From: Cryptomeria japonica
Taxonomy: Eukaryota; Streptophyta; Pinopsida; Cupressales; Cupressaceae
NCBI RefSeq assembly: GCF_030272615.1
Contig: NC_081411.1
Coordinates: forward strand, 153,501,971-153,565,970
Length of the DNA stretch: 64,000 nucleotides
Direction: 5' to 3'
Shown: piece by piece, positions 43,735-55,972 of the stretch
Numbering within the stretch: the first letter of the stretch is position 1
Layout: each line of letters begins with the position of its first letter
Program-made: the position numbers and the translations under genes
Notes under the pieces: model-generated
What the model was told of the DNA's origin: nothing
The model's input: the letters and a program-made list of their open reading frames with translations, nothing else
Database searches by the model: none

Positions 43735-44950
43735 AATGTTATAATTCTAGTGTCTTAAATTGTTCTCCTTTAATTATTGAGTCCAATTTCACACTCTCCT
43801 AACACTCACTTTAATTTTCACTATTCCTCTAAGCATTTTGGGACCATTTATTGCCTTGGATTAATCCTCAACTCAAGAATATGAGTCCTATCCTATTTTA
43901 AAACTTCAACACATTATTATTTGAGCCCTTACTTCAAGTGTTCTCTTTCTCCTATATATAATTTCAAGTCTATTAGGGTTCTATCTAATTTTAAATTTCA
44001 AAGCACTTTTTCCCCCACTTAAATGCCATCAATCCTAATATGAATTTTAGATCCAATATTAGGGCCCTATTACCTCATGTCCCTTAAAATTCAAGTCTAT
44101 TTTTTCAAGACTATGTGGGTAGCTTGGCCGCATAGTCTAAAACTTTTTGGCTAAAATTTTGAGACTAATGTGTTGGCCTTGACATTTCCAGATATATCCT
44201 CGAATTTGGGATATAACCATTGTAAGTTGACCCAAAAGTGAAAATACCTTAAGAACCCTATATAAGACATCATTCCTAATTCATTTCATCATCTCATCTA
44301 CAAGTTTCATTTTCAAGAGCAATTACTGTTCTTTAAGAGAAAATCTAAGTATAAGGAGCATCAAGCTACAACAAGGCATCTCCAATTATATTTTCATGAT
44401 GTATCTTGTGATAATATATCATGTTATTTCATCAACACATGGAGGATTTATCCTAGGACCATTGCATCATCAATAATTGTTGTAGGGTTAAGTTTCCAAC
44501 TTGGGGTTTGCCTTAGGCAATCCCCTATACAACCCAACACCATTTTACTCTTCTTTTGTACATATGCAGGTTGAGGAACATGTTTCAAATTTAGTTTAGA
44601 GGTATAAGAGGATAGTGTAGACAAAGACAGACAATCAGACATCAAAAAGGCTAAGGACTAGGGAACCTAGCACCATAGTTAAGGTTTATTGAATTGAAAT
44701 TTGATCAGAAAGTAGTTTAGAAGCTCTTAAGACTAGTTTGATTCTTGTTTTGTACCTAGACAACTACTAGGACTCGAGCACCTGGCCATATTGTCCCATT
44801 AGTTTGGCCTCAAATTTATGACATAGGTTCCTCTTTGCATCCCCTTTCCAATTTTACAACTCTCATTTCAGTCTTAGATCTACAGTTGTTTGTTTAAGCT
44901 TAAATTATTACCACTTTTGCACTATTTACCCTAGTTCTTGTATATTTTAT
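43735..44950 (+). repeat. Probable LTR-like remnant related in layout to elements B and C
   Basis: It has the same sequence of landmarks as the B and C LTRs: an upstream AT/CT-rich part, a TATATAAGAC box (about 44260), a TTTCATTT…TCATC leader, then GGGGTTTGCCTTAGGCAATC, which parallels GGGGTTTGACTAAGGCAAAA in B and GGGGTTTGACCTAAAGGCAA in C. Ends are not defined and no coding sequence follows. Confidence 0.5.
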
Positions 44951-45269
44951 TTTCAATCAATCAAACACAAAAGAAAACAATTAAAACCACAAGTTCCCAA
45001 CTCTCCCAAGAATAGTAGCTGGGCCTATTGGCTATTCTCCAATGTAATTGATGGTATTGAGTTTCATTCCTAGTTTGTATGTTTAGGCTAGTGAATCCCT
45101 TTTTTTGTACATTACAATAATATAAAATTAATATTATTTATGGTTCACCTAAGGGATCTATGGATACATTCATCACGTGGGTTAGATATTATTGGTGCCA
45201 ATTTATGTGTTATATATAAGATTAGGATAAATATTTGACGTGGATTTGCACATTAGGAAAATATTTACT
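44951..45269. other. Spacer before element C
   Basis: AT-rich sequence with no feature recognised. It ends in TTACT (45265-45269), the left target duplication of element C. Confidence 0.6.
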
Positions 45270-46513
45270 TGTAGTGTCATAAAATTTCAGCCCTATCAAT
45301 TTTTTATTGCATTAGGGTCCTCACACATGCAAACTCGAATCCTGTAGCCTGATCATAGACTAGAGATTTCTTGGTTTGCAGAAAAACATTCTTCCTTGGC
45401 CTCTGCATCACCTCATCTGCACTTTGCCTTGGAGAAAGGGGTAGGACATGGGCATGGCACCACTATCCCCCCTTGGAAAGGGGTGTGGCACCCTTGTCCT
45501 TCCAACACAAGGGCATGGCACCCCTATCCCTACCCTATTTTGGGGCATGACCCTTCCTAGGGTTGCATTGTTGGTTGTACCTTGAGTGGGAAACTCCCCC
45601 GATGTTGGCCCGTGATGAAATTTAAATCCACCAACCTGTACTTAAGGGGGCATTCACTCTCTCATTTAGAGTTTAATAGGTGGAAGTTGGACAAGATTGG
45701 AGTATGTACAAGTGATCAAGCATTCAAGAGCATTCAAGCATTCTTTTCCAGCATTGAGCATTCTCAAGTCTCCCTTCAAGGCTAGGTGTTGCATTCAAGT
45801 CAAGGATTCAACCATTGAAGAGGAGATTGATTTCAACATTCAATCCTACACAAGTATTTCTATCAACATTGTTATCACAACCTCCCTTAAGGTGATTTAC
45901 AATTCAGTCTTTCATTTACATCTACTTGCAAGTACTTTCTTTCATTACTTGGTTAATTCCAAAATTGGGGTTTGACCTAAAGGCAAACCCCTAATCACAA
46001 CCCATTTTCCTCTCTTTTCTATGTGTAGGTTGTAGATGCACAGTTGTACTTTCAGATTTGGGCTTCATTTGTAGAGGCGGAAAAACCCTTTTCGTTTCAC
46101 GGATTTTTCAAAGGACCGTGTACATTCCCGCCACAGTTTGGGCAACTTTTCCTCAAATTCGCAGGGCGACTTCGCCTTGATATTTTACTACCAGATCCAG
46201 GTGCACAACTTCATCCAATATTCTGATCTCAAGTCATAATTGATTCTTTGTTACCTTTGCACTACATAATTCAATTAATTTCCTTTCTATTTCAAACAAG
46301 AAAGAGGGGATCAACTTAGCATTCCCCATTCATTCAAAATTTAATTTACCATTTTTGTGTGGAGAGATTGAATCTAGTGAATTATCCTCTCCTCTTTCTA
46401 ATGTAATGGTGAAAAGTGCTTGAATGGTAATCGATAGTGAAACTCTCATCTCTCTTTGAGGGAAAGGGTAGTTTCCTTCTTGATTTATCATTCACCATTT
46501 TCCCACCATTACA
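45270..46513 (+). repeat. Element C 5' LTR (1244 bp)
   Basis: Contains a degenerate GC-rich repeat at 45425-45555 (GGGGCATGGCACC-like units) in the same relative position as in element B. The putative primer site TTTTCATGAACCTGACAT follows at 46514. Confidence 0.9.
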
Positions 46514-46531
46514 TTTTCATGAACCTGACAT

Positions 46532-47901
46532 CTTGCATGCTTTCCTTTGAACAGCATTGCATATTTTTCATTTACAAGTTTCAACTTTCTACAAACTTAG
46601 TGGTTAATTGATTCAAAACCCTAGTTTTTAAATTTAAAATTGAACTTGTGATTTGTAAAAATTGCTTGTCATTATCTTAGATCTGAAAATTGTTTTGTTT
46701 GTCAAATTCAATTTCATCATCGTCTTGTTCAATTTGCAATTAAAACTTATAAAATTAAGAGGTTACTTGTTAAAACCCTAATTTTCAAAAATCATCTTGA
46801 ACTTGTGCAAGAATTGGATTTCCATTTAATTTTCAGATTTCTGATTGTTCTCAAATTTGTCTTCATTCCTACAATTCATATTTTCAATTTCTCCTCATTT
46901 TCCCAAAATTCAAATTTCAAAATTAAGTGGTTAGGTCATCAAACTCTAATTTTTAAAATTAATTGGATTTTGTGTGAATTTCACATCAATTTCATTTACA
47001 TTCAGATTTCTAAACATTTTACAAGGTGTCCCTATCCATTAGGTTTGACCCTTTTCAAAATTCCACTTCAATTCCTCTTTTTGTTCAAAACCCTAATAGG
47101 GTCCTATTTTCACATTTGCGCCTTCATTTCGCCCATCTAGAGATCATAAAATTCGCCAATTTTTTGGGTTTAGCTTTAAAATCATCATAATATCTATCCC
47201 TGAGAATTTCAAAAAAGGTTGGTAGGACCATGTGCGTTCCCACCGTGGCCCTCGGCTTTTTTCCTGAAATTTCAGGAGACTATTATGACTATATTTAATA
47301 GCCTAAATCTGGAAGATTGGATTATTTTATTGATTTTTTGATCCCTCTAGAATCGGAAATACTTTCAAAATTCAACATTTCAACTTTCAAGAAAATTTTT
47401 GAAATTAAGAGGTTAATTATAGTTTGCCCTGATTTTAAAAATTCTAATTTTAAAATTAAGTGGTATTCCCTTGGCCCTAATTTAAAAATTCCAATTTCCT
47501 TTCATTTTTTGGAAATTTTATCATTCTCTTCCCCCAACAAAGTTCAAATTGTGTAATCATTATTTTCTTGAATTTTGCATTACTCAATTTTTAAGCTTTG
47601 TTCTACAATTCAAAATTCAAATTTTCCCTCTAGTGCATGAATTTTAACAGTATTAGTCCTACCTATCCTATCCCCATTAGATGAAGTATTAGAATTAAGG
47701 CATCCAAAGGTTTAATTACTAAGGAGATGGAGCCTAATTTGGGTGACTTCTTTAATGAGGATCATGTTAATTCTTCCCATCTTAATGAATGTGCCTGTTC
47801 ACCCCATTCATGAATCCCATGATGAAGAAGAAGCTTTAACTAGGGTTTCTTTATATCAACTTTCCACATTGGACAATCAATTTGACAGCTTTCAATAATG
47901 G
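46532..47901 (+). other. Element C leader
   Basis: 1.4 kb of AT-rich leader. The open frames 46805-47140 and 47317-47556 carry no domain. It contains loosely repeated segments of the type AAATTCAAATTTCAAAATTAAG and TAAAACCCTAATTTT (46615, 46772, 46915, 47400, 47450). Confidence 0.6.
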
Positions 47902-49288
47902 ATGTCCCAAGAATACCCTAATAGTGAAGCTCTTCCATTAATTGAGGGTCTTAAAAGCATGCTTCAAAGTGATAAGAATGGAATTGATATATTGCATGGC
48001 ATTGCACATATTGTAGATTCTAATTTCATGCCTATCAATAGTTTTACCGAAACCCTAGGTTACTCACAACCTTCAACGCAAGTCAATTCCTCTATTCCTT
48101 TGACTAATCCTATGACTAGTATTCCTACTTTGGCATCTAACATCATGGCTACTTCAACTCAAAATGTCATTCCTACAACCATAGGTCATGGGGGAAATCC
48201 TTCTTCTTCATTTAATCCTCCATTTTTACCTATGTCTTCCATGAGTATTCCTACTATTCCTCAACCAATCAATGTGATAGAAGGGGGCAATTCCTTCAAC
48301 AACTTTATATTTCCTTTAAGTGTCCCTTTTCCTACCCAATCATCACCAATGCCTACTTATCATAATGTCCCACCACCTTATTCTCAGTCTATGCCTACCA
48401 CCTTATTCTCAGTCTATGCCTTCTTTCAACAACATCACACCACCTTCTCAATCACCTATGTCTAACATCAATTCTTCCACCGAAATGACAATCAACAATC
48501 TCGCACAAATCGTGTCATCCTTACAACAACAAATTTCTTCCATGAGTCAATCCAAGTTTAGTGTGCCCACCTTTGATGTTGTGATCCCACTTTCTCTTGA
48601 TATTGTTAAAGTCATGCCACCTAAACATGTGGAGATCCCTCAATTAGAACTCTATAATGGAAAAGGTGATCCTCTTACTCATGTCAAAACATTTCAAACC
48701 TTGTGTACTAATTTTTCTTTTGATCAACGATTGCTTGCAAAATTATTTACAAGAACACTAAGAGATAAGACCTTACAATGGTATTGCTCTCTACCTTCTT
48801 ATTCTATCACTTCCTTTCAACAATTGGCAAATGCTTTCATCCAACAATTTCAAAACAACATTGGTCCAAAAATCACTTTGACTGATTTAATGCATTGTAA
48901 ACAAGGTGTTAAATAAAAAGTGACAGATTTCATTGGCAAATATAAGAATTTGTGTGCTCAAATTTCTTTTCATGTACCTGATAATGATATTCAAAGAATT
49001 TTCATTTCTAATTTACAAAAAGATATCAAGGAAAAGCTTCTTTTGTCTGAGTTTACTATCTTTCCGCAGTTGTGCGCAACACTCCACAATTATCAACTGG
49101 TTGTGAGTCAAATGGAGCAATCTACTCCTATGGCTCCAAGTGATAAGGGGGAGAGTGTTCAACAACTATTTGTGAAGTTCAAACCAACAAAAAGATTCAT
49201 CAAGTTCAATGATCCAATCAACAACAACCATGTGAATGCTACAACATGTGTGCCTTCTATTTCTAAATTTTTCCATAGAGAAAGATAG
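47902..49288 (+). pseudogene. Element C gag
   Basis: Starts at ATG 47902. The N-terminal part is Ser/Thr/Pro/Asn-rich. A 25-bp tandem duplication at about 48373-48422 shifts the frame, so reading continues in the frame open at 48320-48916. The capsid-type Retrotrans_gag domain follows: VEIPQLELYNGKGDPLTHV, FTRTLRDKTLQWYCSLP, SFQQLANAFIQQF. TAA at 48914-48916 interrupts GVK/KVTDFIGKY, then NLCAQISFHVPDNDIQRIF is readable to 49288 (TAG). The domain is well conserved in residue pattern despite the breaks. Confidence 0.88.
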
Positions 49289-49297
49289 TTTAATCCT

Positions 49298-51081
49298 TTG
49301 AATGAATCTTTACATAGTATTATGTCTCAGTTGTTGCACAAAAATGTTATAAAAATTCCTCCTATAAAACAAGTTGATCCTTCCAAACTTGCATCTCCTT
49401 ATTTTGATAACAATTCCTTTTGCCAATTTCATCGTCAACCTAGTAATGATACTGAGAAATGTTTTGCATTAAAAATAAGGTTCGGGACTTGATTGATAAT
49501 AATACTATATCTGTGGCAAGTGTGAATGATAAAGGGAATAAATTAGTTGCTCCTCCTAATCAAAATCTTAAGATTTTCACTGATCCCTTGCCATCTCATA
49601 CCTCTAATGTTATTGATATTGTGCCTAATTCTCTCACTTCTGAAGAATTCACCTCTATGGCTCCAAATTTAGTTAATATGGTAGAAACAAAAGATACGCC
49701 TAAGGAACCTTGTATTAAATTTGACCCTAGTGAGACCATTAGAGCACCCAATGGTCATTTATACATAGTTGCGAAGGTTAAGGATATCCCTTGTCGTGGT
49801 GCCTTGATTGATCCCTCTTACATGGTTAATGCAATAACTGAAGAGTATCTTTTCACTTTATGATTGCATAAACCACTTTATGATTCTTTTAATGTGGTTG
49901 TAAATTTATTTGATGGCTTCTCTTGTCCTACCATTGGTTCTATCACTCTTCTTGTTGAAGTTCATGCTAAATTCATGGATGTTGACTTTGTTATCATACC
50001 TTCTTCTAAGAAATTTTGTGTGAAGTTGGGCTATCCTTGGCTATCTTCCATGAAGGCTATTTCTTCTCCAATCCATAAGTGTCTTAAATTTTCTCATAAT
50101 GGAGAAATAATAACCGTGAACCATAGCTTATTTCATCCATCCGAAAGAATCCCCGATGTTCCTATTGATCTCTTTTGGCCTAGACAATTTCAATCTCTTC
50201 CATCAAGGAGAGATGCTCTTTTTCAATCTTATCAAAAATGGAAGAGTGATATGATCTTATCCTTAAGTCAACCTAGATTACCAACACTTGACATTCCTAT
50301 TATTCTTCCTCTCTCAGATAGAACTAATCTCCCTTCTAAGGAAAATTGTCCACCTACCCCCATGGATGCGACTTTACCTTCTCTTAAGGAGAGCACCAAT
50401 ATTCTTCCTAAGGTTAGACCTATACTTCCTCCTCATGATGGACCTGGTCTCCTTCCTACACCTAATATTCCTCCTTTGTATGGCATAGTTACACCTCCTT
50501 CCTCTTATCGAGAGAAGAGGCATGCTTCTATTATTCAACCAAAAAGACCTCAACGTAAACATTCAACTATCAAGGAGAGAAACATTCCTACTTTTTCAAG
50601 TGTTCCTCATTCTTCCCAACCTTACACTAAGACTCAACAAAATCATTGTGTGAGAGAACACCGACGAACACGTCATGTTCAAGTTCATGAATCCATCCCT
50701 CAAAATACTCAATCTCCTTAGACTCAAACATTTGACATGATTCCCTTTTCTCCTAAGCAAGATGTTCAACCAACATCTCCACATCATAAGTTGCATAAAA
50801 CATGTGATGGTTTTACTCCTATTCGTGTTCTTTGTCCTCTTTCTCTAAACTTTGACGAAGAAATGGGTGAAAATTTTATTCATAATGGCAATACAACTCC
50901 TAATGCATTTGACAGTGAGTATGAATATGTTGATGTGGATAGGCATTTATCAACTGAATTTTCACAAACCTTAATCCTATCTCCTAGAATTGAACAAAGT
51001 GACTTACAACATGAGCATAGTCCTTGTTTGGATCTTGTGATAGCTCCATCTGCTATGCTCAATATCACTCCTCTAGCGTAA
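49298..51081 (+). pseudogene. Element C zinc finger, degenerate protease and C-terminal tail
   Basis: 49421-49462 encodes CQFHRQPSNDTEKC followed, after a frame shift at about 49480, by NKVRDLIDNNTI. This matches the element D finger in spacing (Cx2Hx4..x4C). A retropepsin-like region follows: RGALIDPSYMVNAITEEY (active site D-P-S instead of D-S/T/G-G), a TGA stop at 49861-49863, then KLGYPWLSSMKAI, HKCLKFSHNGEIITVNH. After that the frame is a Pro/Ser-rich tail to 50721 and, beyond a stop, to 51081. No RT follows. With the altered active site this copy could not process protein. Confidence 0.82.
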
Positions 51082-51881
51082 TTCTCACCTTCCCAAAATA
51101 GTGATCAGCAAGATCAGGAGGTGGATGTCGTGCTAGATTAGCAATATTAGCACTACAGATCTTTCTCTCTCTCTTATTTCTTTCTCTTTTGTGACCATTA
51201 TTCTATGTGTATCCATTTTCTTCTATTGATCCCTTAATGTCTACTTGGGGACGATGCAAAGCATTGAAATCTTTTCTTGGTCTCTTTCATGTTTACTCAA
51301 AAGACATCCTCTCTTCCCTTTCTTCCAAGGTAGTGTCCTTCTTTGGGGAATGATGATTATTATATGCACATGCATACATGATATACATGACTTATCATAC
51401 ATCATACTGACCTCGAGGAAAGTGACACTACCTCATGCTTTGTATTCATTATCATTGTGTTTATACCTCAATTGGGGGATAAATCCTTTTGATAATGTGC
51501 TCTCTCTCTTCTCTCTCTCTCTTGGGTGTATCCTACCTTAAAACCATAGCTCCCGATAAGGCACGGGCGATTTCTTTAATGTGGGGGAATACACTCAGCT
51601 CATATTTTCCTTCTTGTGATACTTTGAATTACTTAGTGAACTTTGTTTTTCTTTGTAATCTTTTTATCCTTGCTTTCATGACTCATAGTGAAGGGAACTT
51701 TGCTACTTGCAGTCAAGGTTCTCCCCTTCTCGACCTTCCCTTTTACTTTGTCAATCAAAGTCATAAGATCCTAAGTCCACTAGGGGATTGGTGCATCTTG
51801 CCTCCTTGACATGGTAAAAGTCTTTCAATCTTGTTTCCTTGTACTTTACCGGTAGTATTATTGTATTCTTATACTCCTACT
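51082..51881 (+). other. Element C 3' untranslated region
   Basis: 800 bp without coding match. The open frames 51245-51541 and 51489-51809 have no domain. A CTCTCTCTTCTCTCTCTCT tract lies at 51500. Confidence 0.6.
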
Positions 51882-51896
51882 AAAGTGGGGGCTAAA
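51882..51896 (+). other. Element C polypurine tract
   Basis: AAAGTGGGGGCTAAA beside the 3' LTR, the same 15 bases as in element B (41090-41104). Confidence 0.93.
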
Positions 51897-53112
51897 TGTA
51901 GTGTCATAAAATTATGACCCTAGCAATTTTTGACTGTGTTAGGGTCCTCATGCATGCGAACTCAAATCCTCTAGCCTGATCAAAGACTGGAGATTACTTG
52001 GCTTGTAGAAACAACTTCTTCCTTGGTCTCTGCATCACCCCATCTACACTTTGCCCTGGAGAAAGGGGTCGGACAGGGGCATGGTGCTACTGTCCCCCCT
52101 TGGATAGGGGTGTGGCACCCTTGTCCTCCCAGGACAGGGGCATGGCACTCCTGTCCCTACCCTATTTTGGGGAAGGACCCTTCCTAGGGTTCCATTGTTA
52201 GTTGTGCCTTAGGTGGGAAACTCCCCCGATGTCAGCCCATGATGAAATTCAAATCCACCAACATGTATTTAAGGGGGAATTCACTCTCTCATTTAGAGAA
52301 GTTCAATAGGTGGAATTTGGACTAGATTGGAGTATGTACAAGTGATCAAGCATTCAAGCATTCTCAAGTCTCCCTTCAAGGCTAGGTGTTGCATTCAAGT
52401 CAAGGATTCAACCATTTAAAAGGAGATTGATTTCAACATTCAATCCTACACAAGCATTTCTATCAATATTTCTATCACAACCTCCCTTGAGGTGATTTAC
52501 AATTCAATCTTTCATTTACATCTACTTGCAAGTACTTTCTTTCATTACTTGGCTAATTACAAAACTTGGGTTTAACCTAAAGGCAAACCCCCAATCCCAA
52601 CCCATTTTCTTCTCTTTTTTGTTTGTAGGTTGCAGGTGCACAGCTGTACTTTTGGATTCAGGCTTCACTTGTAGAGGCAGAAAATCTTTTCGTTTCGCGG
52701 ATTTTTTCGGAGGACCTTGTACATTCCCACCACGGTTTGGACAACTTTTCCTCAAATTCACAGGGCGACTTCATCTCAATATTTTACTACCAAATCCAAG
52801 TTCACAACTTCATCCCATATTCTAATCTCAAGTTATAATCGATTCTTTGTCACTTTTTTACTACATAATTCAATCAATTTCCTTTTCATTTCAAACAAGA
52901 AAGATGGGATCAACTTAGCATTCCCCATTCATTCAGAATTCAATTTACCATCTTTGTGTGGAGAGATTGAATGTAGTGAATTATCCTCTCCTCTTTCTGA
53001 TATAATGGTCAAAAGTGCTTGAATGGTAATTGATAGCAAAACTCTCATCTCTCTTTGAGGGAAAGGGTAGTTTCCTTCTTGATTTATCATTAACCATTTT
53101 CCCACCATTACA
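51897..53112 (+). repeat. Element C 3' LTR (1216 bp)
   Basis: Matches 45270-46513 with scattered substitutions and a 28-bp difference. TTACT follows. Confidence 0.92.
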
Positions 53113-53257
53113 TTACTATCGAGAAAACTTAGTACCAAAAAGTAAATGAGAGGGGAAATGGTTTTGTAAGCTCATAATATTAATCACATGACTTTTATAA
53201 TACCAAATTGTGGTTTTGTGTAGGATTCTTTATATAAAAATCAATCACATGAGTAGT

Positions 53258-53650
53258 TGTTGGGGTTGGCTTGTTATGTATTTGGCTAGTTGGCTAAATT
53301 GAGAATCTCTTGTAAGTTGAATATAAGAGGAGAGGAAACATGGATTGAGATGTGTTGTCATGACTCTCATTTTCTTGTTCACATGGAGTGCATGTAGAGG
53401 GATTCATGCTTAAAAGGTATTTATGGAGACTTTCTAGATGTATTGTAAAAAAATTCATGAGATAATACATGAATTTGGATGCTTTTGGGGGTTGGTTTTT
53501 CCCTCTTGAGAATTTTCTAGGGTATACCTTGTGTCATCTTGATGGTATGTATTTTTATCTTTTGCATTAGGGTTTTGAATACTTATTTGTATGACTTTCT
53601 CTATTGGGTTTATATGAAAATAATTCTATATTGTTACAAATTTATTTTCA
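53258..53650 (+). repeat. Short copia LTR with decayed primer site
   Basis: Begins TGTTGGGGTTGGCTTG, ends TTTATTTTCA (393 bp). TTCGATATTAGAGTTTGG (53651) follows, which looks like a decayed initiator-Met primer site (TGGTATCAGAGC). The internal region is not recognisable beyond about 53700 and ends at the solo LTR at 54048. Interpretation as an LTR is inference from ends and primer site. Confidence 0.6.
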
Positions 53651-53689
53651 TTCGATATTAGAGTTTGGTTGCTAGGTTGTGATAGGAGA

Positions 53690-54042
53690 TTTCCCTATTA
53701 TTATTAACCCTTAAAGGAGCACTTTTTTTGTGCATAGTTGAATTTATGACTTTTAAAGAAAATAATGAAAGCATTTTCAAGGTCACACATGTGTTCACAC
53801 ACTTAGGTTGTTGCAAATTTGGGGTTTGATGGATATTTTCAATGTAGGTTGAGTTGTTATAGGAGACACCCTAAGTAAAATAAACCTTGCCATTGAATTT
53901 GAACGACCCAAAAATTCCTATTTTCATATATTACACTCCTCTATTTGGTGATCAAATATTTTTGACCATTTTTAGGGCAATGGAGAAAGTTGGATGTTCT
54001 CATGTCCATATGGTTTGTATGGATAGATATAATTGCATAGTA
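53690..54042. other. Spacer between LTR remnants
   Basis: About 350 bp with no recognised feature. Ends at the CATAC duplication (54043-54047). Confidence 0.5.
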
Positions 54043-54047
54043 CATAC

Positions 54048-55174
54048 TAGCGTGAGTGTGAATTAGGGTACCTACAACTGCAACACAAACACTCAATAGA
54101 TCATTACAAGCATGGTTAGCAAATTGAAATCAAATGAAAGATGAATCATGACAAAGAGACCTATCACCTCCTAAGAGATGCGAGTGTGGATTTTCTCTTA
54201 GATCTAGATGAGAAATCCCAATGACTTGACTACACCAAGATGGAGGATTTAAAATGATATGATGTGCAAGATAGATGAATGCATGATTAAGCTAGATTGA
54301 TCCAAGAAGCTAATTATGCTAATGATATGCATGATTATGCTAAATTATAGATGCAATTAAGCTAGATGAGAGATTGATTATTCTATATGATTAAGCAATT
54401 ATGCTAGAAGGTGATCAAATTAAGCTAGATCTAAGATGAAATAAGTGATAACAATGCTAAACTAGAATACTAGAAATGATATGCCTATAATAGCAATGCT
54501 TGAGAGTGGATCCATTGTGCTCCAAAATGGGGGATATTTATAGGATTTCCAAGGGAAAGGGTAAGGTGGTAGGAATCAATGGTCAAGATTGAGTCTGAAG
54601 ATATCAAGGGTCAAATTGGAGGAGGTTGGAGAAGAGGTTGGAGGGAGGGACACTTGTCATCTATGTGGTGACAAGTGTCAAGGAATCTTTCTCACAAGAG
54701 GGCAAGTGTCCAAGGGAAGAGACATATGGCAAAGTGTCATGTGTCTCAAGGGCAGAATATCCAACCCATAGGAGGTTAGGATAAGGAGGTTAGGATGTGC
54801 AAGAGGATAGGGTTAGTTAAACCTAGGATTAGGTGGAATGGGTTAGGAGGTTAGAAGTTAGGAGGCATGTGGGGAATTTGAATTTCAAATTTCAAATAAT
54901 AGGAAAAGGCTAACTAACTTTCAACAACTCATAAATTGATTTGTTTTAATTAATTAGGGGATTAGAAGAATGAATTAAATCGGGGGGGATTAATCAATTA
55001 ATCAAAGGGGACTATTGAAATAAACTTATTAAATAAATCCTTAGATTTATTAATAAGCAGGTGAATGGGGAATTTAGTCAAATTGCTAATGAATTCAATT
55101 AACTTTGGAAGGGGGATTAAATAAATAATTGTTTATTTAATTAATTATCTTCAGACCATTTTTAGGTGTATACA
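54048..55174 (-). mobile_element. Solo LTR related to element D family
   Basis: A 1127-bp unit flanked by perfect CATAC duplications (54043-54047 and 55175-55179). Plus-strand start TAGCGTGAGTGTGAATTAGG (an original TG probably changed to TA), end TTTAGGTGTATACA. Shared landmarks with the D and F LTRs are AATAGATCATTACAAGCATGG, AAGAGATGCGAGTGTGG and many TTAAGCTAGAT repeats. TATA-like on the minus strand near 54535. No internal sequence is adjacent. Confidence 0.8.
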
Positions 55175-55179
55175 CATAC

Positions 55180-55972
55180 AATTGTACATTACAGTGCAAA
55201 CACTATACGAGGTCTATAGGGGTCATAAAAAAATTAGCAAAAAAATTTACAATTTTTTTGAAAATACCAATTATTGGCATTGACGGTGGGTCAACCTATG
55301 TAGAGGGGCGATGGGACAAGGGGCCATCCCTGAACCCATGTTGGACTAGTTCCCTAGGTGAGGTATCCAATCATAGGAAGGACTAACAACTAGTCATAGC
55401 TGACCCATGATTGTTGAGCCCAACAACTAGGTGGAGCCACCAAATTTCCACTGCAAATGGTGAACCACCAAACAATTAGCAAGAAACCTCCAACATGCCA
55501 CCCATGCTCCACTAGTCAATATTTGAGTTGCCCAAATGGTTATTTTTTTTAAAAGATATAACTTTCACCTTAAGAGTTCTATTTTTAACTTCTTATATTC
55601 AATGTAATGCTATATTTGAGCACTATGCTATGCATTAGTGATTTTTCTATATTTTTATATTGTTGATAGAAAATACTAACTACAATCAGGGTTTAATTTT
55701 TTAGCTTGGATGTGCCATATCTTATGCATATGGTTTCCAATTTTAAATTTCTTATAGTCAAGAAAAAACTTGTTTTGAGCACTACACAATGGATTAGGTT
55801 TTGGAGATATTTTTAACGTATCTTTTTAAACTAATATTTGTGTTTGATCTATTTATTAGTACCTTTGACTATGGTACTTTGTGATTTTATGAAAAATTGA
55901 ATCTAAGTTGATTTGGTATTTGATTAATTGAAAAATTATATACATATATCTCTTATTATCATTGTTTGAGAT
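55180..55972. other. Unassigned spacer
   Basis: 790 bp, no coding match. A less AT-rich stretch (55280-55500) has several CCACCAAA-like triplets but no clear repeat. Confidence 0.5.

Larger units (their letters stand above)
45270..53112 (+). mobile_element. Element C: gag-protease LTR element lacking polymerase
   Basis: A 7.84-kb plus-strand element between perfect TTACT duplications (45265-45269 and 53113-53117). LTRs are 45270-46513 and 51897-53112, starting TGTAGTGTCATAAAATT and ending CATTACA. The internal 5.4 kb encodes a gag with a capsid-type domain, a zinc-finger-like motif and a degenerate retropepsin; RT, RNase H and integrase are absent. It shares polypurine tract, primer-site type and LTR layout with element B, so the two are probably related families of one lineage. 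Confidence 0.9.
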
